Shown piece by piece: positions 1 through 7,381 of a stretch of DNA of 64,000 nucleotides. The stretch comes from JAAXVQ01 sp964604705 (lineage in GTDB: Bacteria > Oederibacteriota > JAAXVQ01): the NCBI GenBank assembly GCA_964604705.1, contig CAZSAP010000004.1:62001-126000 (forward strand). Direction: 5' to 3'. The translations under genes were made by a program, and so were the position numbers. Within the stretch, counting starts at the first letter, position 1. The number at the start of each line of letters is the position of its first letter. A model generated the notes under the pieces. That model saw only the letters and a list, made by a program, of their open reading frames with translations. It ran no database searches and was not told where the DNA came from.

Positions 1-1260
1 TTGGTCGGCTGCAAACCCGCTGCGGACAAGACCTCATCCCGTCCGGTGGTGCTCCAAGTCTGGACCTGGTGGGCGGACCAACAAGCGTACTATGAAAAAC
101 TGGCAGTCGAATATGAAGAGCAGACCGGAGTGAAGGTGAAGTTTGTGCTTTTGTCGGCCTTGGGAGCGGATTATTTCAACAAGGTTCAGGCCGCGGCCCA
201 GGCGGACATGCTCCCGGATATTATAGGTATGAGCGATCAACGGGAGTTGGTGGCCCGCTATGCCAGCGCCGATCGGCTGTTGAACCTGACCCAGGATTTG
301 GGCGCCGAAGGCGGCGCGTGGCGCAAGTCGTTTCATCCTCTGGTCATGGAGCGTTTTTTTTATGCAGCGGGCAATGAGTATGGGCTGCCGGGGAACTCCT
401 ACTGGGGTGTACCCATGACCGTGATGAACATCCAGATTTTTTACAATAAGGAACTGTTTGTAAAAGCGGGGCTTGATCCGGAAAAACCGCCGCGCACTTG
501 GAACGAATTCTTAACGGTCAGCCAGAAACTTAAAAAAGCCGGAGTGCCGCCCCTGCTCGCCGGGTTGGGTGACTTGTGGGTGGATTATAAGCTGTACAAT
601 GCTTACGCGTGGACGTACTTGGGGGAGCAACAGATGCGCGCCTTGTACGCCGGGGAGCTGCCGTATACCGATGTCCGGAATGTACAGGCACTTACTCGCA
701 TCCAGGAACTTAAAGACGTGCTCTATCCCGGCTGTGTGTCCATGCCCAACAAAGACGCGGAGATCAATTTTGCCAACGGGAAGGCGGCCATGATGATCAA
801 CGGCTCCTGGGCCGTCAACGTTTACGCGGGCATGAACCCCAACTTGAAGCTCGGGGTGTTTCGTTTCCCCAAACCGGACGATGCCAAGCATCCCATGAAA
901 GTCATGGGGGGGATTGGCAAAGGGTTTTTGGTGGCCGCGAACTCAAAACACCCGAAGGAAGTTAAGGCGTTTCTTAAATGGCTTCTTTCCACATCCCAGC
1001 AAGTCCGCATGGCCAAAGACGCGCGCGAGCTGCCGGCCAATCAACGGGCCATGCAGGACATTGATCCGCTCCTGAAAAATTTTGCGGCGGGTATGAACGA
1101 ACTGGCCCCGGACCTGAAGCTTGAAGAAAAAAAAGCCGTAGAGGAATTTATTTCCAAAGGCATACAGTCCCTGCTCATGGGGGAAAGCACACCGGATGCA
1201 TTGGCGCGTGACATTCAAGCCTTGAAAAAACAGGTGCTGGCGGAAAACGTGAATCCGTAA
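1..1260 (+). CDS. Sugar ABC transporter substrate-binding lipoprotein (5' end off window)
   Basis: This looks like a family 1 extracellular solute-binding protein that captures a sugar or oligosaccharide outside the inner membrane for an ABC importer. The window opens inside the gene: the first four codons read L-V-G-C, which is a lipobox, so the signal peptide and true start lie to the left. The mature part begins with a short polar linker and then VVLQVWTWW, typical of the first beta strand of this family. Later segments such as NIQIFYNKELF and AAMMINGSWAVNVY match the domain-crossing and C-lobe regions of the family. About 415 mature residues is normal length. Permease genes are not in view and would be expected upstream if the operon is conventional. 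The substrate cannot be told. Family confidence is high. Confidence 0.85.
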   Translation: MVGCKPAADKTSSRPVVLQVWTWWADQQAYYEKLAVEYEEQTGVKVKFVLLSALGADYFNKVQAAAQADMLPDIIGMSDQRELVARYASADRLLNLTQDLGAEGGAWRKSFHPLVMERFFYAAGNEYGLPGNSYWGVPMTVMNIQIFYNKELFVKAGLDPEKPPRTWNEFLTVSQKLKKAGVPPLLAGLGDLWVDYKLYNAYAWTYLGEQQMRALYAGELPYTDVRNVQALTRIQELKDVLYPGCVSMPNKDAEINFANGKAAMMINGSWAVNVYAGMNPNLKLGVFRFPKPDDAKHPMKVMGGIGKGFLVAANSKHPKEVKAFLKWLLSTSQQVRMAKDARELPANQRAMQDIDPLLKNFAAGMNELAPDLKLEEKKAVEEFISKGIQSLLMGESTPDALARDIQALKKQVLAENVNP

Positions 1261-1318
1261 GCGGGTACGCTGTCGGGAACGGCTTTGCTGGCATCTGAAA
1301 GAATAATTTAAGAAAAAC

Positions 1319-1347
1319 TTGACAAAGGTTTGATATCAAACTATACT
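1319..1347 (+). promoter_or_regulatory. Sigma-70-type promoter of the marR gene with operator in its spacer
   Basis: A TTGACA hexamer at 1319-1324 and TATACT at 1342-1347 are separated by exactly 17 bases. The spacer contains the palindrome GTTTGATATCAAAC at 1328-1341, so a dimeric repressor bound there would block RNA polymerase. The predicted transcription start falls within a few bases of the ATG at 1356. Confidence 0.8.
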
Positions 1348-1355
1348 TCCTCATC

Positions 1356-1778
1356 ATGCAAACAGAACACATCATTGCCTTGATTTCAAAAATACGCGAC
1401 AAAGCCCACCGGGTCATTCTGCACGAGTTGAAGGAGCAGGGGGTTTCAGGCATTGCGCCTTCTCACGGGGACATTTTTGTCGCGTTGTTCACCCGAGGAC
1501 CGCTTACCATGAAGCAAGTTGCCGAGTCCATCCACAGGGACAAGTCGACGGTTACGGCCTTGATTGACAAGCTTGAGGACCTTGGTTATCTCAAGCGCTG
1601 CGGGCACGAGTCCTGCGGCCGCACAACAGTCATTGAGTTGGCCCCCAAGGGAAAGGCGCTCGAACCGGTGTTTCGAGAGATCTCCGAGCGTCTGTTAAGC
1701 AAGGTGTATTCCGGGTTTTCGGAAAAAGAAAAGGAGGTGTTGATTGGGTTTCTGGAAAGAATGAATAAAAACGTTTGA
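1356..1778 (+). CDS. MarR-family transcriptional repressor
   Basis: This 140-residue protein has the size and layout of a MarR winged-helix dimer. After an N-terminal helix (EHIIALISKIRDKAHR) comes the winged helix at roughly residues 45-105, with LTMKQVAESIHRDKSTVTAL as recognition region and a wing ending in TVIELAPKGKAL. The C-terminal helices (KEKEVLIGFLERMNK) would form the dimer interface. It is probably autoregulated: a palindrome sits between its -35 and -10 boxes, and a second palindrome with the same GTTTGA-N2-TCAAAC core lies just after its stop codon, before the SnoaL-like lipoprotein gene. No Shine-Dalgarno is visible, and the promoter position suggests a leaderless message. Two cysteines (CGHESCG) in the wing could be redox- or metal-sensitive, but this is inference. 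Confidence 0.88.
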   Translation: MQTEHIIALISKIRDKAHRVILHELKEQGVSGIAPSHGDIFVALFTRGPLTMKQVAESIHRDKSTVTALIDKLEDLGYLKRCGHESCGRTTVIELAPKGKALEPVFREISERLLSKVYSGFSEKEKEVLIGFLERMNKNV

Positions 1779-1787
1779 TTTTTTTTG

Positions 1788-1817
1788 GCCAATTAGTTTG
1801 ACGTCAAACTAATTGGC
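1788..1817. promoter_or_regulatory. 30-bp perfect palindrome, probable MarR operator
   Basis: Every base pairs about the centre between 1802 and 1803. The core GTTTGACGTCAAAC matches 12 of 14 bases with the operator inside the marR promoter; only the central two bases differ. It lies 40 bp before the lipoprotein gene, so the regulator probably also controls that gene. It could also form a hairpin in RNA, but it has no T-tract on the + strand side. Confidence 0.75.
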
Positions 1818-1857
1818 ACGTCGCGAAGGTGACATTTTAATGAATTGAGGAGGAGCT

Positions 1858-2706
1858 ATGCAAAAGGTATGGGCTGTAGTGAGTGTGGTATTGGTCGTGC
1901 TGACAGGTGGGTGCAATCTAAAAAGTCAAACTGGAGAGGATGCGAACATGACGAATAAACAAAAAGTGGTGGCGTTGCTGGAAAGTTTGGAGAGCGGCGA
2001 TCCGAAACCCGTGAGTTTCATTAATCCCAATAAATACATTCAGCATAATCTTATGGCCGGGGACGGCCTGGCGGGTTTTGGCGAGCTCATGAAACAAAAG
2101 CCGGCCACAGGGTTTAAGGCCAAGGTGGTGCGGGCGTTCCAAGACGGGGATTATGTTTTCACGCATACGGAGTACGATTTCTTCGGTCCCAAAATCGGGT
2201 TTGATATTTTCCGGTTTGAGGACGGTCTCATTGTCGAACATTGGGATAACCTGCAACCGACGGTCAACCAGACCAAAAGCGGCCACAGCATGACCGATGG
2301 GCCGACCGAAGCCGGGGATGCAAGCAAGACCCAGGTGAACAAAACCATCATCAAGAACTTTGTGGAGGATATTTTGTATGCCCACAACATGGAGAAAATA
2401 ACCGAGTACATCAACCCTGAAAAATACATCCAGCATAATCCGGGTGTCGGCGATGGCTTGAAAGGATTTGGGGAGGCCATGGAGGCTTTGGCCAAAGCCG
2501 GATTGAAAATGGAATACCGCAAAACCTATAAGATTTTAGGTGAGGGTGATTTTGTTCTGGTGCAATCCGAAGGTGAGTTTGCCGGCAAGGACGTGGTTTT
2601 CTACGATCTGTTTAGAATCGAGAACAGCAAGATCACGGAACATTGGGACGTGATTGAACCAGTGCTGCCCAAGGACCAGTGGAAAAACCAGAACGGAAAA
2701 TTTTAA
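1858..2706 (+). CDS. Lipoprotein with two tandem SnoaL-like domains
   Basis: The protein begins with a lipoprotein signal (VVLVVLTGGC), so it should be anchored to a membrane on the periplasmic side. The mature part consists of two homologous SnoaL/NTF2-like domains of about 115 residues, at roughly 32-140 and 155-275. Both repeats carry the same signature: INPNKYIQHNLMAGDGLAGF in the first and INPEKYIQHNPGVGDGLKGF in the second, followed by a strand with EHWD at the end (IVEHWDNLQP, ITEHWDVIEP). The family includes polyketide cyclases and many uncharacterised small-molecule-binding proteins; no catalytic role can be fixed. A strong GAGGAGG ribosome site precedes the ATG. The upstream palindrome indicates control by the neighbouring MarR protein. 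Secreted single SnoaL domains are common; a tandem lipoprotein form is less so. Confidence 0.8.
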   Translation: MQKVWAVVSVVLVVLTGGCNLKSQTGEDANMTNKQKVVALLESLESGDPKPVSFINPNKYIQHNLMAGDGLAGFGELMKQKPATGFKAKVVRAFQDGDYVFTHTEYDFFGPKIGFDIFRFEDGLIVEHWDNLQPTVNQTKSGHSMTDGPTEAGDASKTQVNKTIIKNFVEDILYAHNMEKITEYINPEKYIQHNPGVGDGLKGFGEAMEALAKAGLKMEYRKTYKILGEGDFVLVQSEGEFAGKDVVFYDLFRIENSKITEHWDVIEPVLPKDQWKNQNGKF

Positions 2707-2730
2707 CCTTCCTTTAGGGGCGATCGTATG

Positions 2731-2771
2731 AGTGAAGAAGGACGGTTTAGGGATGCCCGTCCTTCTTCACT
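2731..2771. repeat. Intergenic inverted repeat (15-bp stem, 11-base loop)
   Basis: AGTGAAGAAGGACGG at 2731-2745 pairs perfectly with 2757-2771. No T-tract follows on either strand, so an ordinary intrinsic terminator is unlikely, though the hairpin could protect the 3' end of the upstream message. An extended -10 (TGCTACAAT, 2798-2806) for the downstream gene begins shortly after. Confidence 0.65.
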
Positions 2772-2842
2772 AAACCATAGCTGTGAATGTGCACTTCTGC
2801 TACAATGCCCGGGATTGACTTTGTGGTTTTTCCGAGGCGTGT

Positions 2843-5827
2843 ATGTCCGATTTAAATCAACTCATTGATCGTCTGCGCACATCGCCGGAGTTCTCGGCCC
2901 AGATCGTGCACTACCGGCACTTGCCGGCAGCCGAGGCTTCGTGGCATTCGCTGAAGGGTTTGAGCGAGCCCCTGCGGAAAGCGCTGAAGGATCAGGGCAT
3001 TCCCAAGCTCTATTCCCACCAATGGGAGGCCTTGCGCCTTTTGCGGGAAGGGAAGAACGTGGGCATCACCACGCCCACCGCTTCGGGCAAGACCCTCATT
3101 TACAATCTCGCAGTGATTGAAACCCTGCTGGCCGATCCGCAGGCGCATGCCTTGTATATATTCCCACTTAAAGCCTTGGCGCAAGACCAACTTAAAACCT
3201 TATTGCAGTTGTTTGAACGTTTGGGGATGAACGAGTTGAGTGCCGCGATTTACGACGGCGATACTCCGGCCTCGGCGCGCGCCAAGATCAAGCGCAAGCC
3301 CCCGCGGATTTTGATCACCAACCCGGACATGCTGCACTTTGGCCTGCTGGCCTTTCCCGAAGGGTGGCGTGAGTTTTTCAAACATTTGCGCTTTGTGGTG
3401 GTGGATGAGGCGCACAGTTACCGCGGGGTCTTTGGTTCGCATGTGGCCCTGATCCTCCGCCGCTTGCAGCGTCTCTGTGGGCAGCCCGGTCCGCGTTTTG
3501 TTGCCAGTTCGGCCACCATGGCCAATGCCGGGGAGTTCTTGCAACGTCTAACGCATCAGTCGTTCACCTTGGTCGAAAAGAGCGGAGCCCCGCGCGAGGG
3601 TCGGCATGTGCTGCTCTTGGACCCGACCGGGAGTCCGTACTCCGAGGCCGCGGGTCTTTTGCGCGAATGCGTGAAGCACAATGTTAAAACGATTCTATTC
3701 ACCCAATCACGCAAGATTACCGAACTCATCAGCCGTTGGGTGCAAGAGTCTTCACCCAAGCACGCCCAGCGCATTGCCGCGTACCGTTCGGGTTATCTGC
3801 CGGAGGAACGCCGTTTGATTGAGCAGCGTTTGTTCCGGGATGAACTCTCGGCCGTGATTTCCACCAGCGCCTTGGAGTCGGGCATTGACGTGGGCGGGTT
3901 GGATGCCTGCATCCTGGTGGGTTATCCGGGTACCATGATCAGTTTGTGGCAGCGCTTGGGACGCGCAGGTCGCGCCCAGCGCGAGGCGTTGCTGATCATG
4001 ATTGCCCTGCCCGATGCCTTGGATCACTATTACCTGCGCCATCCCGAGGCGCTGTTTGTCTCGAAGTTTGAAAACTGCGTCTTGGACCCGGAAAATCCCC
4101 AGTTGCTCGACGAGCATTTGCCGTGCGCGGCCGCCGAGTCCCCGCTGACACGCGGCGACTGGTCCTTGTTTGGGCCCGAGGTGCAAGCCTCGGTGGCGCG
4201 ACTCACGCAAAGCGGCGACCTGCGCGAAACCCTTGACGGGAGTGCCTGGCTCTCCAAGCGCAAGCAGCCGCAGCGCGAGGTGGACATCCGCTCCACGGAC
4301 GCACCCTACGCCATCAAGTTGGAGCGCAAAGGCATTTTGCTGGGGCATGTGGATGCGGCGCGCGTGTTCAAAGAATGCCATCCGGGCGCCATTTACCTGC
4401 ATGCCGGCCTGACGTACGAAGTCGTAACGTTGGATCTGGATACGCATACGGTCTTGGTCAGCGAGACTCAGGCGGACTGGTACACGCAGTACACGGCCTC
4501 GGAAGAAGTTGAAATTTTAGATTTGCCACCTGGGCAAATGTGGCGAACCTCACGCCAGCGCTTTACCTCGGCTTGGGTGCGCGTACGGGTCACGGAAAAG
4601 GTGGTTTCGTACGAGCGGCATCGGGTCAAGGATCAGTCCCTGCTTTCAGAACATAAGCTCAACTTGCCGCCGCGCATTTTTGAATCCCAGGCCGTGTTGT
4701 TGACGGTGCCGGATCTGTGGCGCAAACATTGCCAGGAACGCAAGCTGGATTTTTCCGGTGGCATTCACGCGGCGGAGCACGTCCTGATTGCTGCGTTGCC
4801 GACCCAAGTCATTTGCGAGCGCTGGGATCTGGGCGGACTTTCCACCTTGGTCCATCCTCAAGTGGACCAACCGTGTATCTTTGTGTACGACGGTTACCCC
4901 GGAGGTGTGGGATTGGCGCAAAAAGGGCTGGATGTACTCGATACCTGGGTGAAGGCCGCCCGTGACATGGTGGAGGGATGTGAATGCGAGGACGGCTGTC
5001 CGTCATGTGTGCAATCCCCCAAGTGCGGGAGCCGGAACCAACCGTTGGACAAGAGCGCGTGCCGGGTGATCCTCGGAGCGCTGCACCGCGAAGGAGCGTC
5101 GCGTTTAATGGCGCCAGAACCTCAGACGAAAGCAGGTACGGTCATGGAGAAAAAAGAGCTCAAACCCTATACGTTGAAAAACCCCAATGCGGAGCCTTCG
5201 GGGACGCCCATCTCGACCTTGGCCGTACCTGAGGCCCGGCCTGAGGTGCAAGCTCCGATTGTTTCCAAAGATTTTCGCCTCCTGGTGTTTGACTTGGAGA
5301 CGCGTAAGAGCGCCGCGGAAGTAGGCGGTTGGCAGAACGCGCACCTCATGCGGATATCCGTGGCCGTGGTGTACGATGCGTTGGCCGGGGGGTACAGGCA
5401 CTACCGCGAAGAGCAGGTACCGGCTTTAATGCAGGACCTCTTGGCCGCGGACTTGGTGGTGGGGTTTAATATTGATGGCTTTGATCTCAAGGTACTCTCG
5501 GGTTACAGTGAATTTGCCGCGCGCATCCGCACCTTTGACCTGCTTTCCAGCCTAAAGGAAACCTTGGGTTTCCGATTGTCGCTGGATCACCTGGCGCAGC
5601 ATACCCTGGGGCGGGGGAAAACCGCGGAAGGTCTTCAGGCCATTACCTGGTTCCAACAAGAAAATTGGAAAGATCTGGAAGCGTATTGCCAAGCCGATGT
5701 TGAGATCACCCGTGATTTGTTCTGGTTTGGGCACCAGTACAACTATGTGCTCTATGAACGTCAGGGACAGATTTTAAAATTGCCGGTGACCTGGGCAGCG
5801 GCTTTTCCGCAATTGCGCCGCCCGTAA
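2843..5827 (+). CDS. MrfA-like helicase fused to MrfB-like DEDDy exonuclease
   Basis: The first 750 residues are a superfamily 2 helicase of the YprA/MrfA type. They show a Q-motif region (YSHQWEAL), Walker A with K83 (TPTASGKT), DEAH at D188, an SAT motif (ASSATM), motif VI (QRLGRAGRAQ), and a C-terminal zinc-binding DUF1998/MZB segment with cysteines 713, 715, 719, 722 and 728. After a linker of about 60 residues, the last 190 residues form a ribonuclease H-like 3'-5' exonuclease. Its DEDDy residues are visible: D817 and E819 (VFDLET), D878 or D881 (FNIDGFDLKVL), and Y948-x3-D952 (YCQAD). In Bacillus subtilis, MrfA (helicase) and MrfB (exonuclease) are separate proteins that repair mitomycin C damage; here both activities sit on one chain. 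A DNA-repair role is inferred from that family. It stands alone, behind an extended -10 promoter. Confidence 0.9.
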   Translation: MSDLNQLIDRLRTSPEFSAQIVHYRHLPAAEASWHSLKGLSEPLRKALKDQGIPKLYSHQWEALRLLREGKNVGITTPTASGKTLIYNLAVIETLLADPQAHALYIFPLKALAQDQLKTLLQLFERLGMNELSAAIYDGDTPASARAKIKRKPPRILITNPDMLHFGLLAFPEGWREFFKHLRFVVVDEAHSYRGVFGSHVALILRRLQRLCGQPGPRFVASSATMANAGEFLQRLTHQSFTLVEKSGAPREGRHVLLLDPTGSPYSEAAGLLRECVKHNVKTILFTQSRKITELISRWVQESSPKHAQRIAAYRSGYLPEERRLIEQRLFRDELSAVISTSALESGIDVGGLDACILVGYPGTMISLWQRLGRAGRAQREALLIMIALPDALDHYYLRHPEALFVSKFENCVLDPENPQLLDEHLPCAAAESPLTRGDWSLFGPEVQASVARLTQSGDLRETLDGSAWLSKRKQPQREVDIRSTDAPYAIKLERKGILLGHVDAARVFKECHPGAIYLHAGLTYEVVTLDLDTHTVLVSETQADWYTQYTASEEVEILDLPPGQMWRTSRQRFTSAWVRVRVTEKVVSYERHRVKDQSLLSEHKLNLPPRIFESQAVLLTVPDLWRKHCQERKLDFSGGIHAAEHVLIAALPTQVICERWDLGGLSTLVHPQVDQPCIFVYDGYPGGVGLAQKGLDVLDTWVKAARDMVEGCECEDGCPSCVQSPKCGSRNQPLDKSACRVILGALHREGASRLMAPEPQTKAGTVMEKKELKPYTLKNPNAEPSGTPISTLAVPEARPEVQAPIVSKDFRLLVFDLETRKSAAEVGGWQNAHLMRISVAVVYDALAGGYRHYREEQVPALMQDLLAADLVVGFNIDGFDLKVLSGYSEFAARIRTFDLLSSLKETLGFRLSLDHLAQHTLGRGKTAEGLQAITWFQQENWKDLEAYCQADVEITRDLFWFGHQYNYVLYERQGQILKLPVTWAAAFPQLRRP

Positions 5828-5975
5828 AGGGCTTGGACAGAACGATTTTCCACACGTTTTGCTCAATCGCTCCGCGCCTTGACCGATACTGAGGTTGGAG
5901 TCGTATACGGGGCGAGGGTCGGACTTGGTTGGCTCACCTTCGCGGCTTCAACACTGTATCTGGGCGGCGGATGGC

Positions 5976-6815
5976 ATGCGTGTAAAAATTACTCCGGGTG
6001 AACTCAAACAACTGGCTCCCATGTCTCTGACCATTAGCCGGTTGACCAAGTCCATGCAGGACATCAACAGCAAGATGTCCGAGATTACGCGGTTGATCGA
6101 ACTGGATACGGCCCTAACGGCCAATGTGCTGCGCTGGGCGAATTCCGCTTATTATGGCGCGCGCATGCCCATTGAAAGCGTGCAGGCGGCGGTCATACGT
6201 CTGGGCATGAACAACATCATCCGCCTTTCCATCAGTCACTCGCTTTCCACGGTACTAAAAAAATCCGTACCCGGGTATGCCTTGGCGGAGAATCAGCTCT
6301 GGCGGCACAATGTGGCCGCGGCCCTCACCGTGGAAACCATCGGGCAGATTACCAATCACACGCTCCATCCAGCGGCCTTCACGGCGGCCTTGCTCCACGA
6401 TGTGGGCAAGATTGTCTTGGGACAGCATCTTGACCCTGAAACCTTTCAGCAATTGCGGCACATGGTGGAGGACGAGCACATGTCCTACGTCGAAGCCGAG
6501 CGTACCTTGTTGGAGACCGACCATGCCATTGTGGGCGCGGCGTTGGCCGGGTATTGGAAATTTCCGGACGAGCTCGTCTTCGCCATTGAACGGCACCATG
6601 ATCCGGAGCCCACACCCGACAACTTGCTCGACTTGGTCATTATTGCCAACACCTTGGCCAAGGAGATTGGCTTGGGGGCCGGAAGCGAACCGATTCGTCC
6701 GTCGGCTGAGAAAGTGTTGCTGCGTCAGGGCTTAAATGCCGAGAGTCGGGCGCAGTTGTGCGATCGCGTAAAGGAAAAGATGGTGAAAACCGAGGAAGAG
6801 TGGAACTTTTTATGA
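5976..6815 (+). CDS. HDOD-domain signalling protein
   Basis: This is a stand-alone HDOD domain of about 280 residues, a divergent HD-fold used in bacterial signalling and regulation, often beside receivers and c-di-GMP proteins. Characteristic stretches are LDTALTANVLRWANSAYYG and AALLHDVGKIVLGQ, the latter keeping the His-Asp pair, plus a C-terminal FAIERHHDPEP. I chose the ATG at 5976 because homology to the family starts there (MRVKITPGELKQLAP); the reading frame is open further upstream to an ATG at 5895, but those residues look non-coding. Its stop overlaps the receiver gene that follows (ATGA), so the two are translationally coupled and probably act in one pathway. Confidence 0.85.
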   Translation: MRVKITPGELKQLAPMSLTISRLTKSMQDINSKMSEITRLIELDTALTANVLRWANSAYYGARMPIESVQAAVIRLGMNNIIRLSISHSLSTVLKKSVPGYALAENQLWRHNVAAALTVETIGQITNHTLHPAAFTAALLHDVGKIVLGQHLDPETFQQLRHMVEDEHMSYVEAERTLLETDHAIVGAALAGYWKFPDELVFAIERHHDPEPTPDNLLDLVIIANTLAKEIGLGAGSEPIRPSAEKVLLRQGLNAESRAQLCDRVKEKMVKTEEEWNFL

Positions 6816-7231
6816 ACGCCCCGGCGCCCAAACTTCGTGTGCTGGTGGTCGACGATGATGCGGACATCCGCAATCTCATACGTTTGTATTTGAAGGGCCA
6901 TGCGGAGTGCGACCAAGCGCATAATGGGGATTCGGCCGTTGAAAAATTCCGTTTGTATCAAAAAACCCCCTCACGGTACCAGTTGATTCTTTTGGACATC
7001 CTGATGCCGGGCATGAACGGTCGCCAAGTGTTGGAGAAAATTCGCGCCATTGAGAAAGTGGCCGGAACCGAACGCGGCGACGGGGTGAAGATCATCATGC
7101 TGACGGCCCTGGATGATACCGGCAATGTTTTGCATACGTTTAAGCACGGGTGCGATTCCTACCTGGTCAAACCCTTTGACGATGCGGATTTGTTGCGTGA
7201 AATCCGAGAATTGGGTTTGCTGCCCGCCTGA
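6812..7231 (+). CDS. Single-domain response regulator (receiver only)
   Basis: The 139-residue product is a bare CheY-like receiver. Acidic pocket residues D14-D16 (VLVVDDDADI), the phospho-acceptor D62 (LILLDILMPGMNG), the switch threonine (IIMLTALDD) and the lysine of YLVKPFDD are all present. There is no output domain, so signalling must pass to a partner by protein contact, plausibly the HDOD protein encoded immediately upstream, with whose stop codon its ATG overlaps. No histidine kinase is nearby. The longer frame starting at 6758 adds residues with no receiver similarity and was not used. Confidence 0.9.
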   Translation: MNAPAPKLRVLVVDDDADIRNLIRLYLKGHAECDQAHNGDSAVEKFRLYQKTPSRYQLILLDILMPGMNGRQVLEKIRAIEKVAGTERGDGVKIIMLTALDDTGNVLHTFKHGCDSYLVKPFDDADLLREIRELGLLPA

Positions 7232-7381
7232 TTTCGCAATGTATAAATTCCTGAGATCGATGATAGTCCGATTGACGTCCGAGCCAAGTCGCGGTAAGAT
7301 GATCGCCGATAGGCCGGAGAACCAGGTAAAGTGACGAAGCGCTGAACGGACACAGATTCGATTCTCAGGGAGGCACGCTGC
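7232..7381 (+). promoter_or_regulatory. Long structured leader upstream of the DUF4388/MshEN gene
   Basis: Between the receiver stop and the next start are 150 bases whose ends pair. CCTGAGATCGATGATAGTCCG at 7250-7270 is nearly complementary to 7347-7369, with a few bulges. Inside, CCGAGCC can pair with GGCCGG around a bulged A. No intrinsic terminator follows the receiver gene. I compared it by eye with TPP, c-di-GMP, fluoride and cobalamin riboswitch cores and found no match. The outer stem closes just before the GGGAGG ribosome site, so folding could affect translation. Confidence 0.45.

Noticed and set aside
7232..7381. TPP or c-di-GMP-I riboswitch
   Set aside because: A CTGAGA string and GC-rich hairpins are present, but the conserved cores of those classes are absent.
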